This document shows, one piece after another, positions 10,768-20,163 of a stretch of DNA of 64,000 nucleotides. The position numbers and the translations under genes are program-made. Every line of letters starts with the position of its first letter. Within the stretch, counting starts at the first letter, position 1. The notes under the pieces were generated by a model. The model made no database searches. It saw only the letters and a list, made by a program, of their open reading frames with translations, and was not told the DNA's origin. The DNA comes from Streptococcus mitis (GTDB lineage: Bacteria > Bacillota > Bacilli > Lactobacillales > Streptococcaceae), in NCBI RefSeq assembly GCF_005144795.1, contig NZ_SWFJ01000002.1, positions 1 to 64,000 on the forward strand, read 5' to 3'.

Positions 10768-12182
10768 GGCTCTATAATATTCGTAGTGGGTAAATCCCCT
10801 ATAGATATTATGGAGCCTATTTTTGTGTAGAAAAAAAGTCCCATATGACCTATAATGAAAAGCGACTAAACAACTCATTAGAAAGATTAATATGGAACAA
10901 TTACATTTTATCACAAAACTACTCGATATCAAAGACCCAAATATCCAAATTATAGATGTCGTTAATAGAGATACACACAAGGAAATCATCGCTAAACTGG
11001 ATTATGACGCCCCACTTTGTCCTGATTGCGGAAGTCAAATGAAGAAATATGATTTTCAAAAACCTTCTAAAATTCCTTACCTTGAAACTACTGGTATGCC
11101 TACTAGAATTCTCCTGAAAAAGCGCCGTTTTAGGTGCTATCAGTGCTCGAAAATGATGGTCGCTGAGACTTCTATCGTCAAGAAGAATCACCAAATCCCT
11201 CGTATCATCAACCAAAAGATTACTCAGAAGCTGATTGAAAAGACTTCTATGACCGATATTGCTCATCAGCTGTCTATTTCAACTTCAACTGTCATTCGCA
11301 AACTCAATGACTTCCGTTTTAAGAATGATTTTTCTCGTCTGCCTAAGATTATGTCCTGGGACGAATATGCCTTTACAAAGGGAAAAATGAGTTTCATTGC
11401 GCAAGATTTTGACAATCTCAATATCATCACTGTTCTTGAAGGTAGAACACAAGCTATCATAAGAAATCATTTTTTGCGCTACAATCGAGCTGTTCGTTGT
11501 CAGGTAAAAATCATTACTATGGATATGTTTAGCCCTTATTATGACTTAGCTAGACAACTTTTTCCAAACGCTAAGATCGTTCTGGATCGCTTTCACATTG
11601 TCCAACACTTAAGCCGTGCTATGAGTCGTGTGCGTGTCCAAATCATGAATCAGTTTGAGCGAAAATCCCATGAATACAAGGCTACCAAGCGCTACTGGAA
11701 GCTCATTCAACAGGATAGTCGTAAACTTAGTGATAAGAGATTTTATCGCCCTACTTTTCGTATGCACTTAACGAATAAAGAGATTCTGGATAAGCTTTTG
11801 AGCTATTCAGAAGACTTGAAACACCACTACAATCTCTATCAACTCTTGCTTTTTCACTTTCAGAACAAGGAACACGACAAATTTTTCGGACTCATTGAGG
11901 ACAATCTTAAGCAGATTCATCCTCTTTTTCAGACTGTCTTTAAAACCTTTTTCAAGGACAAAGAGAAAATCGTCAACGCCCTTCAATTCCCCTATTCAAA
12001 CGCTAAACTGGAAGCAACCAATAATCTTATCAAACTCATCAAACGAAATGCATTTGGTTTTCGGAACTTCGAAAACTTCAAAAAACGGATTTTTATTGCT
12101 CTGAATATCAAAAAAGAAAGGACTAAATCTGTCCTTTCTCGAGCTTAGCTTTTCTTCAACCCACTACAGTTGACAAAGAGCC
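10768..12182. mobile_element. Complete IS1167-like insertion sequence (ISL3 family), 1,415 bp
   Basis: Imperfect terminal inverted repeats: the left end starts GGCTCTATAATATTCGTAGT and the reverse complement of the right end starts GGCTCTTTGTCAACTGTAGT, both continuing with GGGT. The element is flanked by a perfect 8-bp target duplication TTTTATAA (10760-10767 and 12183-12190), the ISL3-family size. It carries one intact transposase. The stop codon of the Cof gene is the last three bases of the left duplication, so the host gene is not broken. Confidence 0.95.
10892..12148 (+). CDS. tnp: ISL3-family transposase (IS1167-like)
   Basis: A 418-residue transposase. An N-terminal zinc-ribbon region (CPDC at about residues 45-48, then CYQC) precedes an HTH-like segment (TDIAHQLSISTSTVIRKL) and a DDE-type catalytic core: DEYAFTKG, then ITMDMFSPYYDLARQLFPNAK with DRFHIVQH, and a late SNAKLEATNNLIKLIKRNAFG segment supplying the final acid. 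Length and motifs match full-length ISL3 transposases and no frameshift is seen, so it may be active. The start has no strong ribosome binding site, which is common in IS genes. Confidence 0.95.
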   Translation: MEQLHFITKLLDIKDPNIQIIDVVNRDTHKEIIAKLDYDAPLCPDCGSQMKKYDFQKPSKIPYLETTGMPTRILLKKRRFRCYQCSKMMVAETSIVKKNHQIPRIINQKITQKLIEKTSMTDIAHQLSISTSTVIRKLNDFRFKNDFSRLPKIMSWDEYAFTKGKMSFIAQDFDNLNIITVLEGRTQAIIRNHFLRYNRAVRCQVKIITMDMFSPYYDLARQLFPNAKIVLDRFHIVQHLSRAMSRVRVQIMNQFERKSHEYKATKRYWKLIQQDSRKLSDKRFYRPTFRMHLTNKEILDKLLSYSEDLKHHYNLYQLLLFHFQNKEHDKFFGLIEDNLKQIHPLFQTVFKTFFKDKEKIVNALQFPYSNAKLEATNNLIKLIKRNAFGFRNFENFKKRIFIALNIKKERTKSVLSRA

Positions 12183-12198
12183 TTTTATAATAAAGAAG

Positions 12199-12222
12199 CC
12201 CAGTTCATACCAACTGGGTTTT
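12199..12222 (+). terminator. Intrinsic terminator, originally of the Cof gene
   Basis: Stem CCCAGTT/AACTGGG with a 6-base loop followed by TTTT. With one copy of the IS duplication removed, it would lie just 3' of the Cof stop codon, so the IS inserted between gene and terminator. Confidence 0.8.
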
Positions 12223-12243
12223 GATATTTAAGAATTCCTAAAA

Positions 12244-12263
12244 CTTTAGAAACTCTTTAGAAA
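12244..12263 (+). promoter_or_regulatory. Direct repeat CTTTAGAAA x2 upstream of the ABC operon
   Basis: Two exact 9-bp copies (from 12244 and 12255) spaced 11 bp start to start, about one helical turn. This is the usual geometry of an OmpR/PhoB-family regulator site. A PhoB-type regulator is encoded nearby (14918-15619). The link is inference. Confidence 0.45.
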
Positions 12264-12331
12264 TGCTTGAGCTTTCTTTGATTTCTATACTTTATACTAA
12301 AGTTATCAAAATAAATCAAAAGGAGAGAATC

Positions 12332-13240
12332 ATGAAAACAGTACTTGACATTCATGGATTGTCCAAAAACTTTGACAAACAACCTATCCTTCAGGATCTT
12401 CATCTAACGATAAGAGAGGGAGATATTTATGGACTTATCGGGAAGAACGGAGCTGGGAAAACCACCTTGATAAAAATCATTACGCAACTACTGTTTGCAG
12501 ATAAAGGAACTGTTTCCCTCTTTTCTAGTCATTCGGAAAATGAGTGGACCAAGGCTCTATCTCGAGTAGGTTCAGTGATAGAATCACCCGTAGCACATAA
12601 TCACTTAACAGCCTACCAAAATCTGAAATATTACTGTATGATTCGTCATATTCCAAATGCTGATCAAGTCATTCGAGAAACGCTGGACTATGTAGGTTTG
12701 TCAGATACAGGTAAAAAAGTCTTTCGAGATTTCTCTCTGGGAATGAAGCAAAGACTTGGCATCGCTATTGCCCTTCTCTCCAAACCAGACTTCCTGATCC
12801 TAGATGAACCTATCAACGGACTTGACCCAATTGGTATCAAAGAATTTCGTCTGATGATTCAACGGCTCAATCAAGAAAAAGGAATCACCATTCTCATTTC
12901 TAGTCATATCTTGTCAGAACTCTATCTCCTAGCTAATCGCTTTGGTATTTTAGATCAAGGCAAGATTATCCGTGAAATCAGCAAAGCTGAATTTGAAACA
13001 CTAAGTGAGGATTATATTGTACTTAAGACAGCTGACCAAGAGAAAGCTTGTCAAGTATTGAAAGAACAAATCCAGCTCCAGTTCAAGGTTGTCAATCCTG
13101 AAAACGAAATCCACATCTTTGGTCAGGAACAAGATGTCAAACAGATTCTTAAGGAATTAACCTTGGCAGATGTCGCTATTGACGAGATTTACTATGCCCG
13201 TCAAAACCTAGAAGAATACTTCACTCAATTGGTCGAATAG
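12332..13240 (+). CDS. ABC transporter ATP-binding protein (BcrA/LanF-like)
   Basis: A 302-residue ATPase of the type that pairs with short permeases for export of, or self-protection against, peptide antibiotics. Walker A is GKNGAGKTT (about residues 38-46), the signature is SLGMKQRLG, Walker B is FLILDEPINGLDP and the H-loop is ISSHIL. I start at ATG 12332, which has AAGGAGAG eight bases upstream, rather than at an upstream in-frame start at 12263 that has none. Eleven bases separate it from the permease. A two-component system lies convergent downstream, a context common for peptide-sensing detoxification modules. The exact substrate is unknown. Confidence 0.9.
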   Translation: MKTVLDIHGLSKNFDKQPILQDLHLTIREGDIYGLIGKNGAGKTTLIKIITQLLFADKGTVSLFSSHSENEWTKALSRVGSVIESPVAHNHLTAYQNLKYYCMIRHIPNADQVIRETLDYVGLSDTGKKVFRDFSLGMKQRLGIAIALLSKPDFLILDEPINGLDPIGIKEFRLMIQRLNQEKGITILISSHILSELYLLANRFGILDQGKIIREISKAEFETLSEDYIVLKTADQEKACQVLKEQIQLQFKVVNPENEIHIFGQEQDVKQILKELTLADVAIDEIYYARQNLEEYFTQLVE

Positions 13241-13250
13241 GAGGAAAATC

Positions 13251-14003
13251 ATGATACATACCATTCAAGCAGACTTTTACCGTCTTTTCCGTTCCAAAGG
13301 TTTTTGGATTACAGAGTTCATTCTCTTTGCTCTCATGCTAATGGGTGCAAGTATAGGAGCTACGGGTCATCTGATGGCAATCCAGACAGAAGAGCCAGAA
13401 ATTCCAACCCATGGTTGGGACGGTGTACAAGCCCTGATTAACGCATCTAGTCAAGGTTCAAACCTCGTTTTTCTCTGTATTATTCTAACTTGCCTCGTTC
13501 TCGGTGTTGATTTAATCGGAAAGCTCTATAAAAATAGTTTGACAGTAGGGGTTTCTCGTACAGAGTTTTTCCTTGCTAAAGCCTTTGTAGTGGCTTGTAT
13601 TGCACTCTTGCAACTTATCATCAGCCTTGTGATTGCCTTTATTCCAGCAACTATCTTAAATGGATTTGGAACTATGCCTGATGGCTTTATTGGCAATCTA
13701 CTGATAACCATTTTCCTTCAATTCCTTTGCCTCCTTGCTTGGCTTTCCATTGTTTCTTTCATCCTCTATGTTAGTCATTCTTATCTTGCAGTATTTATTG
13801 GCTATTTGGTCAGCTCCATCTTACTTTCTATGCCAATGCTCATCTTTCCAAATATCAAAATTTTGCCATATTTATCATTGCAGTTTTTCTATGCTATGAC
13901 TACTAATAGTGAATCCATTTTCTATACCCTTATAGTTACCTTAGCTGTTATTCTAATCTTTAATCTAAGTGGACTGGCAGTTTTCAAAAAGAAAAGTCTA
14001 TAA
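13251..14003 (+). CDS. ABC transporter permease, ABC-2 / lantibiotic-immunity type
   Basis: A 250-residue protein with about six predicted membrane segments (clear ones at LVFLCIILTCLVLGVDL, FVVACIALLQLIISLVIAF, LLITIFLQFLCLLAWLSIV, YLAVFIGYLVSSILLSMPM and the C-terminal TLIVTLAVILIFNLSGLAVF). It has an N-terminal cytoplasmic IQADFYRLFRSKGFW segment typical of ABC-2 permeases. It starts right after the ATPase with AGGAGG as ribosome binding site, and a terminator follows the stop. It would form the membrane half of the transporter encoded at 12332. Confidence 0.88.
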   Translation: MIHTIQADFYRLFRSKGFWITEFILFALMLMGASIGATGHLMAIQTEEPEIPTHGWDGVQALINASSQGSNLVFLCIILTCLVLGVDLIGKLYKNSLTVGVSRTEFFLAKAFVVACIALLQLIISLVIAFIPATILNGFGTMPDGFIGNLLITIFLQFLCLLAWLSIVSFILYVSHSYLAVFIGYLVSSILLSMPMLIFPNIKILPYLSLQFFYAMTTNSESIFYTLIVTLAVILIFNLSGLAVFKKKSL

Positions 14004-14010
14004 AAAATGA

Positions 14011-14040
14011 CCTCCTCTAGCCTACAGAGGAGGTTTATTT
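14011..14040. terminator. Bidirectional terminator between the permease and kinase genes
   Basis: Perfect 8-bp stem CCTCCTCT/AGAGGAGG with a 7-base loop, followed by TTTATTT on the plus strand and preceded by AAAAAA (a U-run for the minus strand). It serves two convergent operons. Confidence 0.9.
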
Positions 14041-14042
14041 CG

Positions 14043-14921
14043 TTAAAAGTAAATAAAAACCGATAACCACTGCCCATCTGTGCTTAGTTTCATCTCTGCA
14101 CCGAGAAGATGACATAATTCCTCAGTGATATAAAGGTCTAAACCAGAGGATTCTTCGGTGTCTGATAGATTTTCAGAATAAAAGCGATTGCTGAGATTTT
14201 CTATTTTTTTGATGGGCTGTTTGACAAGGTTTGCAATCTCTAAGACAAGCTGTTCCTTTTCCTTTCGCAAAGACAGAATCGCTTCTTCCTTACCATGCTT
14301 GAGGACATTTCCGAGCAAATTTTGTAAAATTCGATCCAGCAAGTCTTCATCAGTCCTCATTTTCAAACCAGATTCAACCTTAAAATCAAGCGTGATATTT
14401 GCCGCCTGAAAAACGTCATAATAAGCCAGAGTCTTTTTGGTGATAAAAGCTGAAAGATCCACTTCTTCCAGTTTCGGTTTGACAGCCTCTTCCATCAAAC
14501 GACGATATTCTAGGAGAGCCTCCAAACGTTTGGAAACTAAATCAAGATGCTGGGCTATTTTTTGTAAGGTTTCTGCTTTGTTTTCAGGAGTTTTTATCAA
14601 TTGTTGGGTGTAGCCTGAAGCGATAGTTAGAGGAGTCCGAATATCATGGGCGATATTGCTGATGGCCATATCCAGAGTGTGCTTTTCCCTTTTCATCACC
14701 AGCCGAGATTGTTCCACTTCTTGAAATAGATTTTCAATTTGCTGGTAGAGATGTAAAAAATGTTTGGAAAAAATGCTGACTCCGACTCTTTTCATACTAC
14801 CTGTGAGAATCTTGTCTTCAATCTGTTGACTCAAGTTTTTAAGTGCTAGATGGTAGCGAATCAATGCAATCGATAAAATAATCAGGAGTACCAGTAGGAC
14901 AACGATTAAGATGCATGTCAT
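14043..14921 (-). CDS. Sensor histidine kinase
   Basis: A 292-residue kinase with one N-terminal membrane helix (ILIVVLLVLLIILSIALI) and almost no extracellular part, so it probably senses within the membrane or through the transporter. The H-box is SNIAHDIRTPLT, the N-box is LQNLLGNVLKHG and a G-box-like segment SSGLDLYITEELCHLLGAEM is present. I start at ATG 14921: it overlaps the regulator stop as ATGA and has AAAAGGAG upstream, so translation is coupled. It runs convergent to the ABC pair. Ligand unknown. Confidence 0.9.
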   Translation of the reverse strand: MTCILIVVLLVLLIILSIALIRYHLALKNLSQQIEDKILTGSMKRVGVSIFSKHFLHLYQQIENLFQEVEQSRLVMKREKHTLDMAISNIAHDIRTPLTIASGYTQQLIKTPENKAETLQKIAQHLDLVSKRLEALLEYRRLMEEAVKPKLEEVDLSAFITKKTLAYYDVFQAANITLDFKVESGLKMRTDEDLLDRILQNLLGNVLKHGKEEAILSLRKEKEQLVLEIANLVKQPIKKIENLSNRFYSENLSDTEESSGLDLYITEELCHLLGAEMKLSTDGQWLSVFIYF

Positions 14922-15619
14922 TGCTTGTCTCCTTTTAATCTTACCCCAACTCCCCAAATGGTTTCAATATATTCTTGATTTGGGTCAAGCTGGTTTAATT
15001 TTTTACGAAGATTACTCAAATGCGTATTGAGGGTATTATCTCCAGGTAGGTAGTTCTCCTCCCAGACCAATTCATAAAGTTCTTCCTTAGTGAAAATTTT
15101 CTTAGGGTGTTTAAGGAGAGTTTGGAGAATCAAGCATTCTTTCTTGGCAAGGCGAATGGTTTCCTGACTATTTTTGATTTCAAAACTTTCTGCATCAAAC
15201 TGGATATTTTTCAAGTTTTGTGGCAGATTTTCAGTTTTTTCTAGCTCTATAGACTGTTTTTCTGTACTTTGGCGTAATTGAACAGTAACTCTAGCAAAGA
15301 CTTCGTCCAAATCAAAAGGTTTCACTATGTAATCATTGGCACCGTCTAAGAGATATTGACTGATTAGCTTCTTATCGCTCAAAGCCGTTAGCATAATGAC
15401 TGGAATTTGACTTTGTTCCCTGATAGCTTTTAAAACCTGATCTCCATTTTTCCCAGGAAGCATGATATCTAGCAAAACGAGGTCAATCCCACATTGGTCA
15501 AAACGCATGATGCCTTCAGTTCCTGAAAAGGCTTGAATCACCTCATGCTCCTCAGTAAGAAGTGTTCGTAAAATCTCTTGAATGTCACTATTGTCTTCAA
15601 TAACCAATATCCTAGCCAT
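14918..15619 (-). CDS. OmpR/PhoB-family response regulator
   Basis: A 233-residue regulator. The receiver domain carries acidic residues in VIEDN, phospho-acceptor Asp51 in VLLDIMLPG, the switch Thr in MLTALSD and the conserved Lys in IVKPFD. The C-terminal winged helix (about 135-233) includes LTHLSNLRKKL-type recognition residues and the family ending IWGVGVRL. I start at ATG 15619 rather than a TTG three codons earlier, because the family begins MARILVIEDN and GAAAGG lies upstream. A likely target is the adjacent ABC operon with its CTTTAGAAA repeat (inference). Confidence 0.9.
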   Translation of the reverse strand: MARILVIEDNSDIQEILRTLLTEEHEVIQAFSGTEGIMRFDQCGIDLVLLDIMLPGKNGDQVLKAIREQSQIPVIMLTALSDKKLISQYLLDGANDYIVKPFDLDEVFARVTVQLRQSTEKQSIELEKTENLPQNLKNIQFDAESFEIKNSQETIRLAKKECLILQTLLKHPKKIFTKEELYELVWEENYLPGDNTLNTHLSNLRKKLNQLDPNQEYIETIWGVGVRLKGDKQ

Positions 15620-15683
15620 AAATACCAACCTTTCTGCAACTATTATAGCATGTTTTATTGATAAAGCTTAAACAGAAAAGCTC

Positions 15684-15701
15684 CTCGCATAAAAGTGCGA
15701 G
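15684..15701 (-). terminator. Weak hairpin downstream of the polyamine operon
   Basis: CTCGCA/TGCGAG stem with a 6-base loop, followed on the minus strand by GAGCTTTTCTGTTT. A weak terminator between aguB and the regulator promoter. The stem is short. Confidence 0.4.
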
Positions 15702-15809
15702 AAAGCCTTAGAGGGTTAAAATATAAAATCTACTTACTAGATGACCTAGTATCCCTATAGTTACTAGTGAAAACGAGTCTAGCAGAATGAATCTCTCATT
15801 TCTCTCCTA

Positions 15810-16685
15810 CTAGTTCGTAATCCGTTGATACATTTCTGGTCTTCTATCTCGAAACAGTCCCCAGTTTAGGCGTTCGCTTGCTCCCTTGTCTAGGTCATAA
15901 GTAGCTAACAGAACAGCTTCTTCTTGTCTTTCAGCTAGCTCTAGAATAGCTCCTGTTTCATCTGTCATAAAGGAGGAACCGTAGAAGTCAAGACTGGAAC
16001 TCTGTCCACCATTTTCCTCACTAGGAGTGACCTCCTCCAAGCCATAGCGATTGGCTGCAATAACTGGAACAATATTTGCTGCTGCGTGCCCTTGCATGGT
16101 ACGTTGCCAATGACCACAACTATCTGTATCCAAAATCGGCTCTGAACCAATGGCTGTAGGATAAAAGAGCAATTCAGCACCATTTAACGCAAGACAGCGC
16201 GCTGTTTCAGGGAACCATTGATCCCAACAGATACCGATCCCAATCTTGGCATAGCGAGTATCCCAGACCTTGAAACCTGTGTTGCCAGGTGTGAAATAAA
16301 ATTTTTCTTGATAATAATGATCATCTGGTATGTGGGTTTTCCGATAAACGCCCAGCACTTCCCCATCTGCATCAATAACGGCAATAGAGTTATACAAGAC
16401 ATTGCCATCTTTTTCATAGAAACTGATTGGTAAAACAACTTGTAGTTCCTTAGCAATGGTTTTAAAATGCTGAATGGCAGTATTTTCTGTCACCGACTGG
16501 GCATGCTGGTAGTAGTCATACTGACGTTCTTGACAGAAATAGGGACGTTCAAACAACTCGGGCAAGAGAATAATTTGTGCACCTTGTTCTGCAGCCTGAC
16601 GTACTAAACGCTCTGCGGTTTGAATATTTGTTGCCACATCCTTAGCGCATTGCATCTGAATGGCTGCAACTCTTACATTTCTCAT
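15810..16685 (-). CDS. aguB: N-carbamoylputrescine amidase
   Basis: A 291-residue nitrilase-superfamily enzyme that splits N-carbamoylputrescine to putrescine, CO2 and ammonia, the last step of the agmatine route. The catalytic triad is visible: Glu43 in LLPELFE, Lys116 in YRKTHIP and Cys153 in GICWDQWFPE. It is the last gene of the polyamine operon, 9 bases after aguA. Together with aguA it turns agmatine into putrescine, which speE and the carboxynorspermidine pathway can use. Length fits bacterial and plant AguB/CPA. Confidence 0.95.
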   Translation of the reverse strand: MRNVRVAAIQMQCAKDVATNIQTAERLVRQAAEQGAQIILLPELFERPYFCQERQYDYYQHAQSVTENTAIQHFKTIAKELQVVLPISFYEKDGNVLYNSIAVIDADGEVLGVYRKTHIPDDHYYQEKFYFTPGNTGFKVWDTRYAKIGIGICWDQWFPETARCLALNGAELLFYPTAIGSEPILDTDSCGHWQRTMQGHAAANIVPVIAANRYGLEEVTPSEENGGQSSSLDFYGSSFMTDETGAILELAERQEEAVLLATYDLDKGASERLNWGLFRDRRPEMYQRITN

Positions 16686-16694
16686 CTTTTTCTC

Positions 16695-17780
16695 CTATTC
16701 TGGGATTTGTTGGGTGATACAGTGGATATTGCCACCACCTAAGAGAATATCTCTAGCTGGTATTCCGGCAACTTTACGGTCTGGGAAACACTTACTGAGG
16801 ATATCTAAGGCCACTTGGTCGTTTTTATCCTGAAACTGAGGAACTAGGACAGCCTTGTTGGCGATATAAAAGTTTACATAGGAAGCAGCGAGCCTTTCAC
16901 CTGCGTATCGCTCTTCTTCTCCTTCTTCATAGATGTAGCCTGGCAAATCTTCTTTGGTTACAACTTGATGAAGAGCTGGAATTGGAAGTTTATGAATGGT
17001 GAAGTGACGACCTTTTGCATCTGTTTCCTTTTCTAAAAGCGCTAAATCAGCTTTTGACATGGCATACTGGGGATCGTTTTGATCATCTGTCCAAGCCAAA
17101 ACAAGCTCTGCAGGACCAACAAAGGCAGCAACGTTGTCAACGTGTTCATTGGTTTCATCCTGATAAATACCATAAGGAAGCCAAATAACTTTTTCAGCTC
17201 CAAGGCACTCTAATAAGGTATTTTCGATTTCTTCCTTACTAAGATGAGGATTGCGACCAGAACTAAGCAAGCAACTTTCAGTCACGAGAATGGTTCCTTG
17301 ACCATCGCTATGTATCGCTCCGCCTTCTAGGACAAAAGGTTTGACATCATAAACAGGCATTTCCAAGGCCTCAGCAAAACGACTGGCTACTTGGTCATCC
17401 TCTTCATAGTCTTGGTAGAGACCATCAACAGCACCACCCCAAGCATTGAAAGCCCAGTCTACTGCCAACTTTTCTCTTTTATCATTTATGAGAATGGTAG
17501 GACCTGTATCACGGGCCCAGGCATCATTGGTGGGAATGTCTAGATAAATAACGCTATCTCCAAGGTAGTCTTGGGCTTCAGATAGATAGTCTTGCTCCAC
17601 CAAAAGATAGACTCTTTCCCCTTCTGCTATGGTCTTAATAATCTGGCTGAAAGCCTTTTTAGCTGCCTTACCTTGAAAGGGCCATGAACCTGGTCGAGTC
17701 GGCCAGATCATCAAGGTACCATGATGAGATTCGTACTCTGCTGGCATACGATAGCCTAATTTTTTTGGACTGTCCATCAT
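16695..17780 (-). CDS. aguA: Agmatine deiminase
   Basis: A 361-residue member of the guanidino-group-modifying family that hydrolyses agmatine to N-carbamoylputrescine and ammonia. Visible are the N-terminal [17 protein letters not shown], the WARDTGP motif, [11 protein letters not shown] and the C-terminal catalytic Cys in LLGGGNIHC. The frame overlaps nspC by 4 bases (ATGA). It differs from the ATP-yielding agmatine deiminase operon (with putrescine carbamoyltransferase and carbamate kinase): the partner here is an amidase, so the role is polyamine synthesis. Confidence 0.96.
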   Translation of the reverse strand: MMDSPKKLGYRMPAEYESHHGTLMIWPTRPGSWPFQGKAAKKAFSQIIKTIAEGERVYLLVEQDYLSEAQDYLGDSVIYLDIPTNDAWARDTGPTILINDKREKLAVDWAFNAWGGAVDGLYQDYEEDDQVASRFAEALEMPVYDVKPFVLEGGAIHSDGQGTILVTESCLLSSGRNPHLSKEEIENTLLECLGAEKVIWLPYGIYQDETNEHVDNVAAFVGPAELVLAWTDDQNDPQYAMSKADLALLEKETDAKGRHFTIHKLPIPALHQVVTKEDLPGYIYEEGEEERYAGERLAASYVNFYIANKAVLVPQFQDKNDQVALDILSKCFPDRKVAGIPARDILLGGGNIHCITQQIPE

Positions 17781-18904
17781 GATAATCTCCCTTTAAAGTC
17801 TTGATATCCGAAAGCTTTGACTAAGTCACAATCGCCATTTTCATCCATGATATAGAGACTTGGCAATCCAATACCATTAAAGGTATTATTTTTGACAAAT
17901 GAGTAAATAGCCATGTCTTCGAAATAAAGTCTGTCTCCGATTTGGACTGGATTTTCAAAGCTATAATCACCGATCACATCTCCTGTCAGGCAAGTATTGG
18001 AAGAAAGTCTATAGGTATGGGCTTTTTCCTGTGCCTCAAAGCCATTTCTCAAAGGTGGACGATAGGGCATCTCCAGTACATCAGGCATATGGCAGGTCGC
18101 AGAGGCATCTAAAACCAAGATTTCCATACCGTTTTCGACAATATCCAATACTTCAGTTGCTAGATAACCAGCATTGAGCGCAATAGCTTCACCCGGCTCG
18201 ATATAGACTTCAAGATTGTAAGTTTCTCGGATACGCTTGATTTCGGAAATCAGTAAATCCACATCATAGTCTTCTCTTGTGATGTGGTGTCCTCCACCCA
18301 TGTTGAGCCATTTTACTTCATGCAAATAAGGACCAAACTGTTCTTCTACTGCTTTCAAAGTTGTCTGTAAATCATCTGCTCCCTGCTCGCAAAGGGTATG
18401 AAAATGAAGACCGTCTACCAATTCCAGCAAATCACTAGGAATCTTGTCTAGAGTAACTCCGAAACGGGATCCGGGGGCGCAAGGATCATAGAGAGCGTGA
18501 TCTCCTTGAGTTGAACATTGAGGATTGAGACGTAAACCTACACTGACACCAGCATCCCGACAACGGGTCCCATGTTTACGCAACTGTCTCTCTGAGTTAA
18601 AGACGATATGGTCCGTTATCTCCAGCAATTCCTCCAAGTCTGCATCCTTGAAAGCAGGCGCAAATACATGGACTTCTCCTGGAAATTCTTCTCTAGCTAG
18701 CTTAGCTTCATAGAGTCCACTGGCTGTCGTACCTGATAGATACTGGCTAATCAAGGGATAGGTTTTATAGAGTGAATAAGCCTTCTGGGCAAGCAAAACC
18801 TTGCAACCTGCTTTTTCCTGAACTTCATGAAGAATTTTACAGTTAGATTCTAAACGGGCCAAGTCAATAACGTAGGCTGGTGTTGGTACTTGTTCTAACT
18901 TCAT
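17777..18904 (-). CDS. nspC: Carboxynorspermidine/carboxyspermidine decarboxylase
   Basis: A 375-residue fold-III PLP enzyme (alanine-racemase-type barrel). The PLP lysine is Lys41 in [10 protein letters not shown]. Other landmarks are [30 protein letters not shown] and [13 protein letters not shown]. It decarboxylates carboxynorspermidine or carboxyspermidine to the triamine. It follows the dehydrogenase with only the shared base at 18904 and overlaps aguA by 4 bases, so the operon is tightly coupled. Confidence 0.93.
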   Translation of the reverse strand: MKLEQVPTPAYVIDLARLESNCKILHEVQEKAGCKVLLAQKAYSLYKTYPLISQYLSGTTASGLYEAKLAREEFPGEVHVFAPAFKDADLEELLEITDHIVFNSERQLRKHGTRCRDAGVSVGLRLNPQCSTQGDHALYDPCAPGSRFGVTLDKIPSDLLELVDGLHFHTLCEQGADDLQTTLKAVEEQFGPYLHEVKWLNMGGGHHITREDYDVDLLISEIKRIRETYNLEVYIEPGEAIALNAGYLATEVLDIVENGMEILVLDASATCHMPDVLEMPYRPPLRNGFEAQEKAHTYRLSSNTCLTGDVIGDYSFENPVQIGDRLYFEDMAIYSFVKNNTFNGIGLPSLYIMDENGDCDLVKAFGYQDFKGRLS

Positions 18905-20163
18905 CAGTCCACCATTTGTGGATTTTCAACCACAACCCATGGCAAACCATACTCATTCAAAGCTTCCATGAATGGATCTGGATCTAATTCCTCAAGGTTA
19001 TATACTCCAGGTTGTTTCCAAGTACCGTTCATAACCAATTTCGTTCCAATCATGGCTGGAACACCTGTCGTGTAAGAAATGGCTTGTGACCCGACTTCTG
19101 CATAGCACTCTTGATGGTCGCAAACATTGTAGATGTAGATGGTCTTTTCAACACCATCCTTGACACCTGTAAAGATACATCCAATATTGGTTTTACCTAC
19201 AGTACGTGGTCCAAGGCTGGCTGGATCTGGAAGCAAGGCTTTTAAGAATTGGATTGGAACAATTTCTTGGCCGTTAAAGTTAATGGTATCCGTACGAAGG
19301 AGACCGACATTTTCCAAACATTTCATGTGCGTCAAGTATGATTGACCAAAAGTCATAAAGAAACGAATGCGTTTGACTCCAGGAATGTTTTTGGCCAATG
19401 ATTCAATTTCTTCATGGTGAAGGAGATACATATCTTTTTGTCCAACTTGAGGGAAATCATACTCACGTTTGATAGACATAGCTTCGACTTCGACCCATTT
19501 CCCATCTTCCCAGTAAGAACCTGGCGCAGAAACCTCGCGTAGATTGATTTCTGGGTTAAAGTTGGTTGCAAATGGATAACCGTGGTCACCACCATTACAG
19601 TCTAAAATATCGATATAATGGATTTCATCAAAGTAGTGTTTGAGAGCATAAGCTGAGAAAACACTGGTCACACCTGGGTCAAATCCAGAGCCAAGCAGAG
19701 CGGTCAAGCCTGCTTCTTTGAATTTCTCCTGATAAGTCCATTGCCATGAGTAGTCAAAGTAGGCTGTAAATCCAAGTTCCTTACAGCGTTTTTCGTAGAT
19801 AGCACGCCACTCAGGGTTTTCTGTGTCTTCTGCTTCGTAGTTGGCTGTATCGATATAGTGAACACCTGTTGCCAAACAAGCGTCCATAATGGTTAAATCT
19901 TGATATGGTAAAGCTACGTTCAAAACAGCTTCTGGCTTGTAGCTTTCAATCAGCGCAATCACTTCTTCAACCTTATCAGCATCAAGAGCTGCTGTCTCAA
20001 TCCTTGTACTTGTTTTGCCTTCCAGTTTAGCTTTCAAGTCATCACATTTTGACTTAGTACGGCTAGCAATCATAATCTCTGTAAAGGTTTCGCTATCTTG
20101 ACAAATCTTTGAAATAGCAACTTGGGCAACGCCCCCACATCCAATAACTAGTAAACGACTCAT
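18904..20163 (-). CDS. Saccharopine dehydrogenase-family carboxynorspermidine/carboxyspermidine synthase
   Basis: A 419-residue NAD(P)-binding enzyme. The N-terminal Rossmann motif is VIGCGGVAQVAI; GSGFDPGVTSVFSAYAL and the C-terminal GVPAMIGTKLVMNG match bacterial saccharopine-dehydrogenase-like CANSDH proteins. In this operon it should condense aspartate semialdehyde with a diamine for NspC to decarboxylate. True lysine-pathway saccharopine dehydrogenase is less likely here. I start at 20163: the longer frame reaches back into speE with no ribosome binding site, whereas this ATG overlaps the speE stop as ATGA after GAGGAAGGA. Confidence 0.9.
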   Translation of the reverse strand: MSRLLVIGCGGVAQVAISKICQDSETFTEIMIASRTKSKCDDLKAKLEGKTSTRIETAALDADKVEEVIALIESYKPEAVLNVALPYQDLTIMDACLATGVHYIDTANYEAEDTENPEWRAIYEKRCKELGFTAYFDYSWQWTYQEKFKEAGLTALLGSGFDPGVTSVFSAYALKHYFDEIHYIDILDCNGGDHGYPFATNFNPEINLREVSAPGSYWEDGKWVEVEAMSIKREYDFPQVGQKDMYLLHHEEIESLAKNIPGVKRIRFFMTFGQSYLTHMKCLENVGLLRTDTINFNGQEIVPIQFLKALLPDPASLGPRTVGKTNIGCIFTGVKDGVEKTIYIYNVCDHQECYAEVGSQAISYTTGVPAMIGTKLVMNGTWKQPGVYNLEELDPDPFMEALNEYGLPWVVVENPQMVD

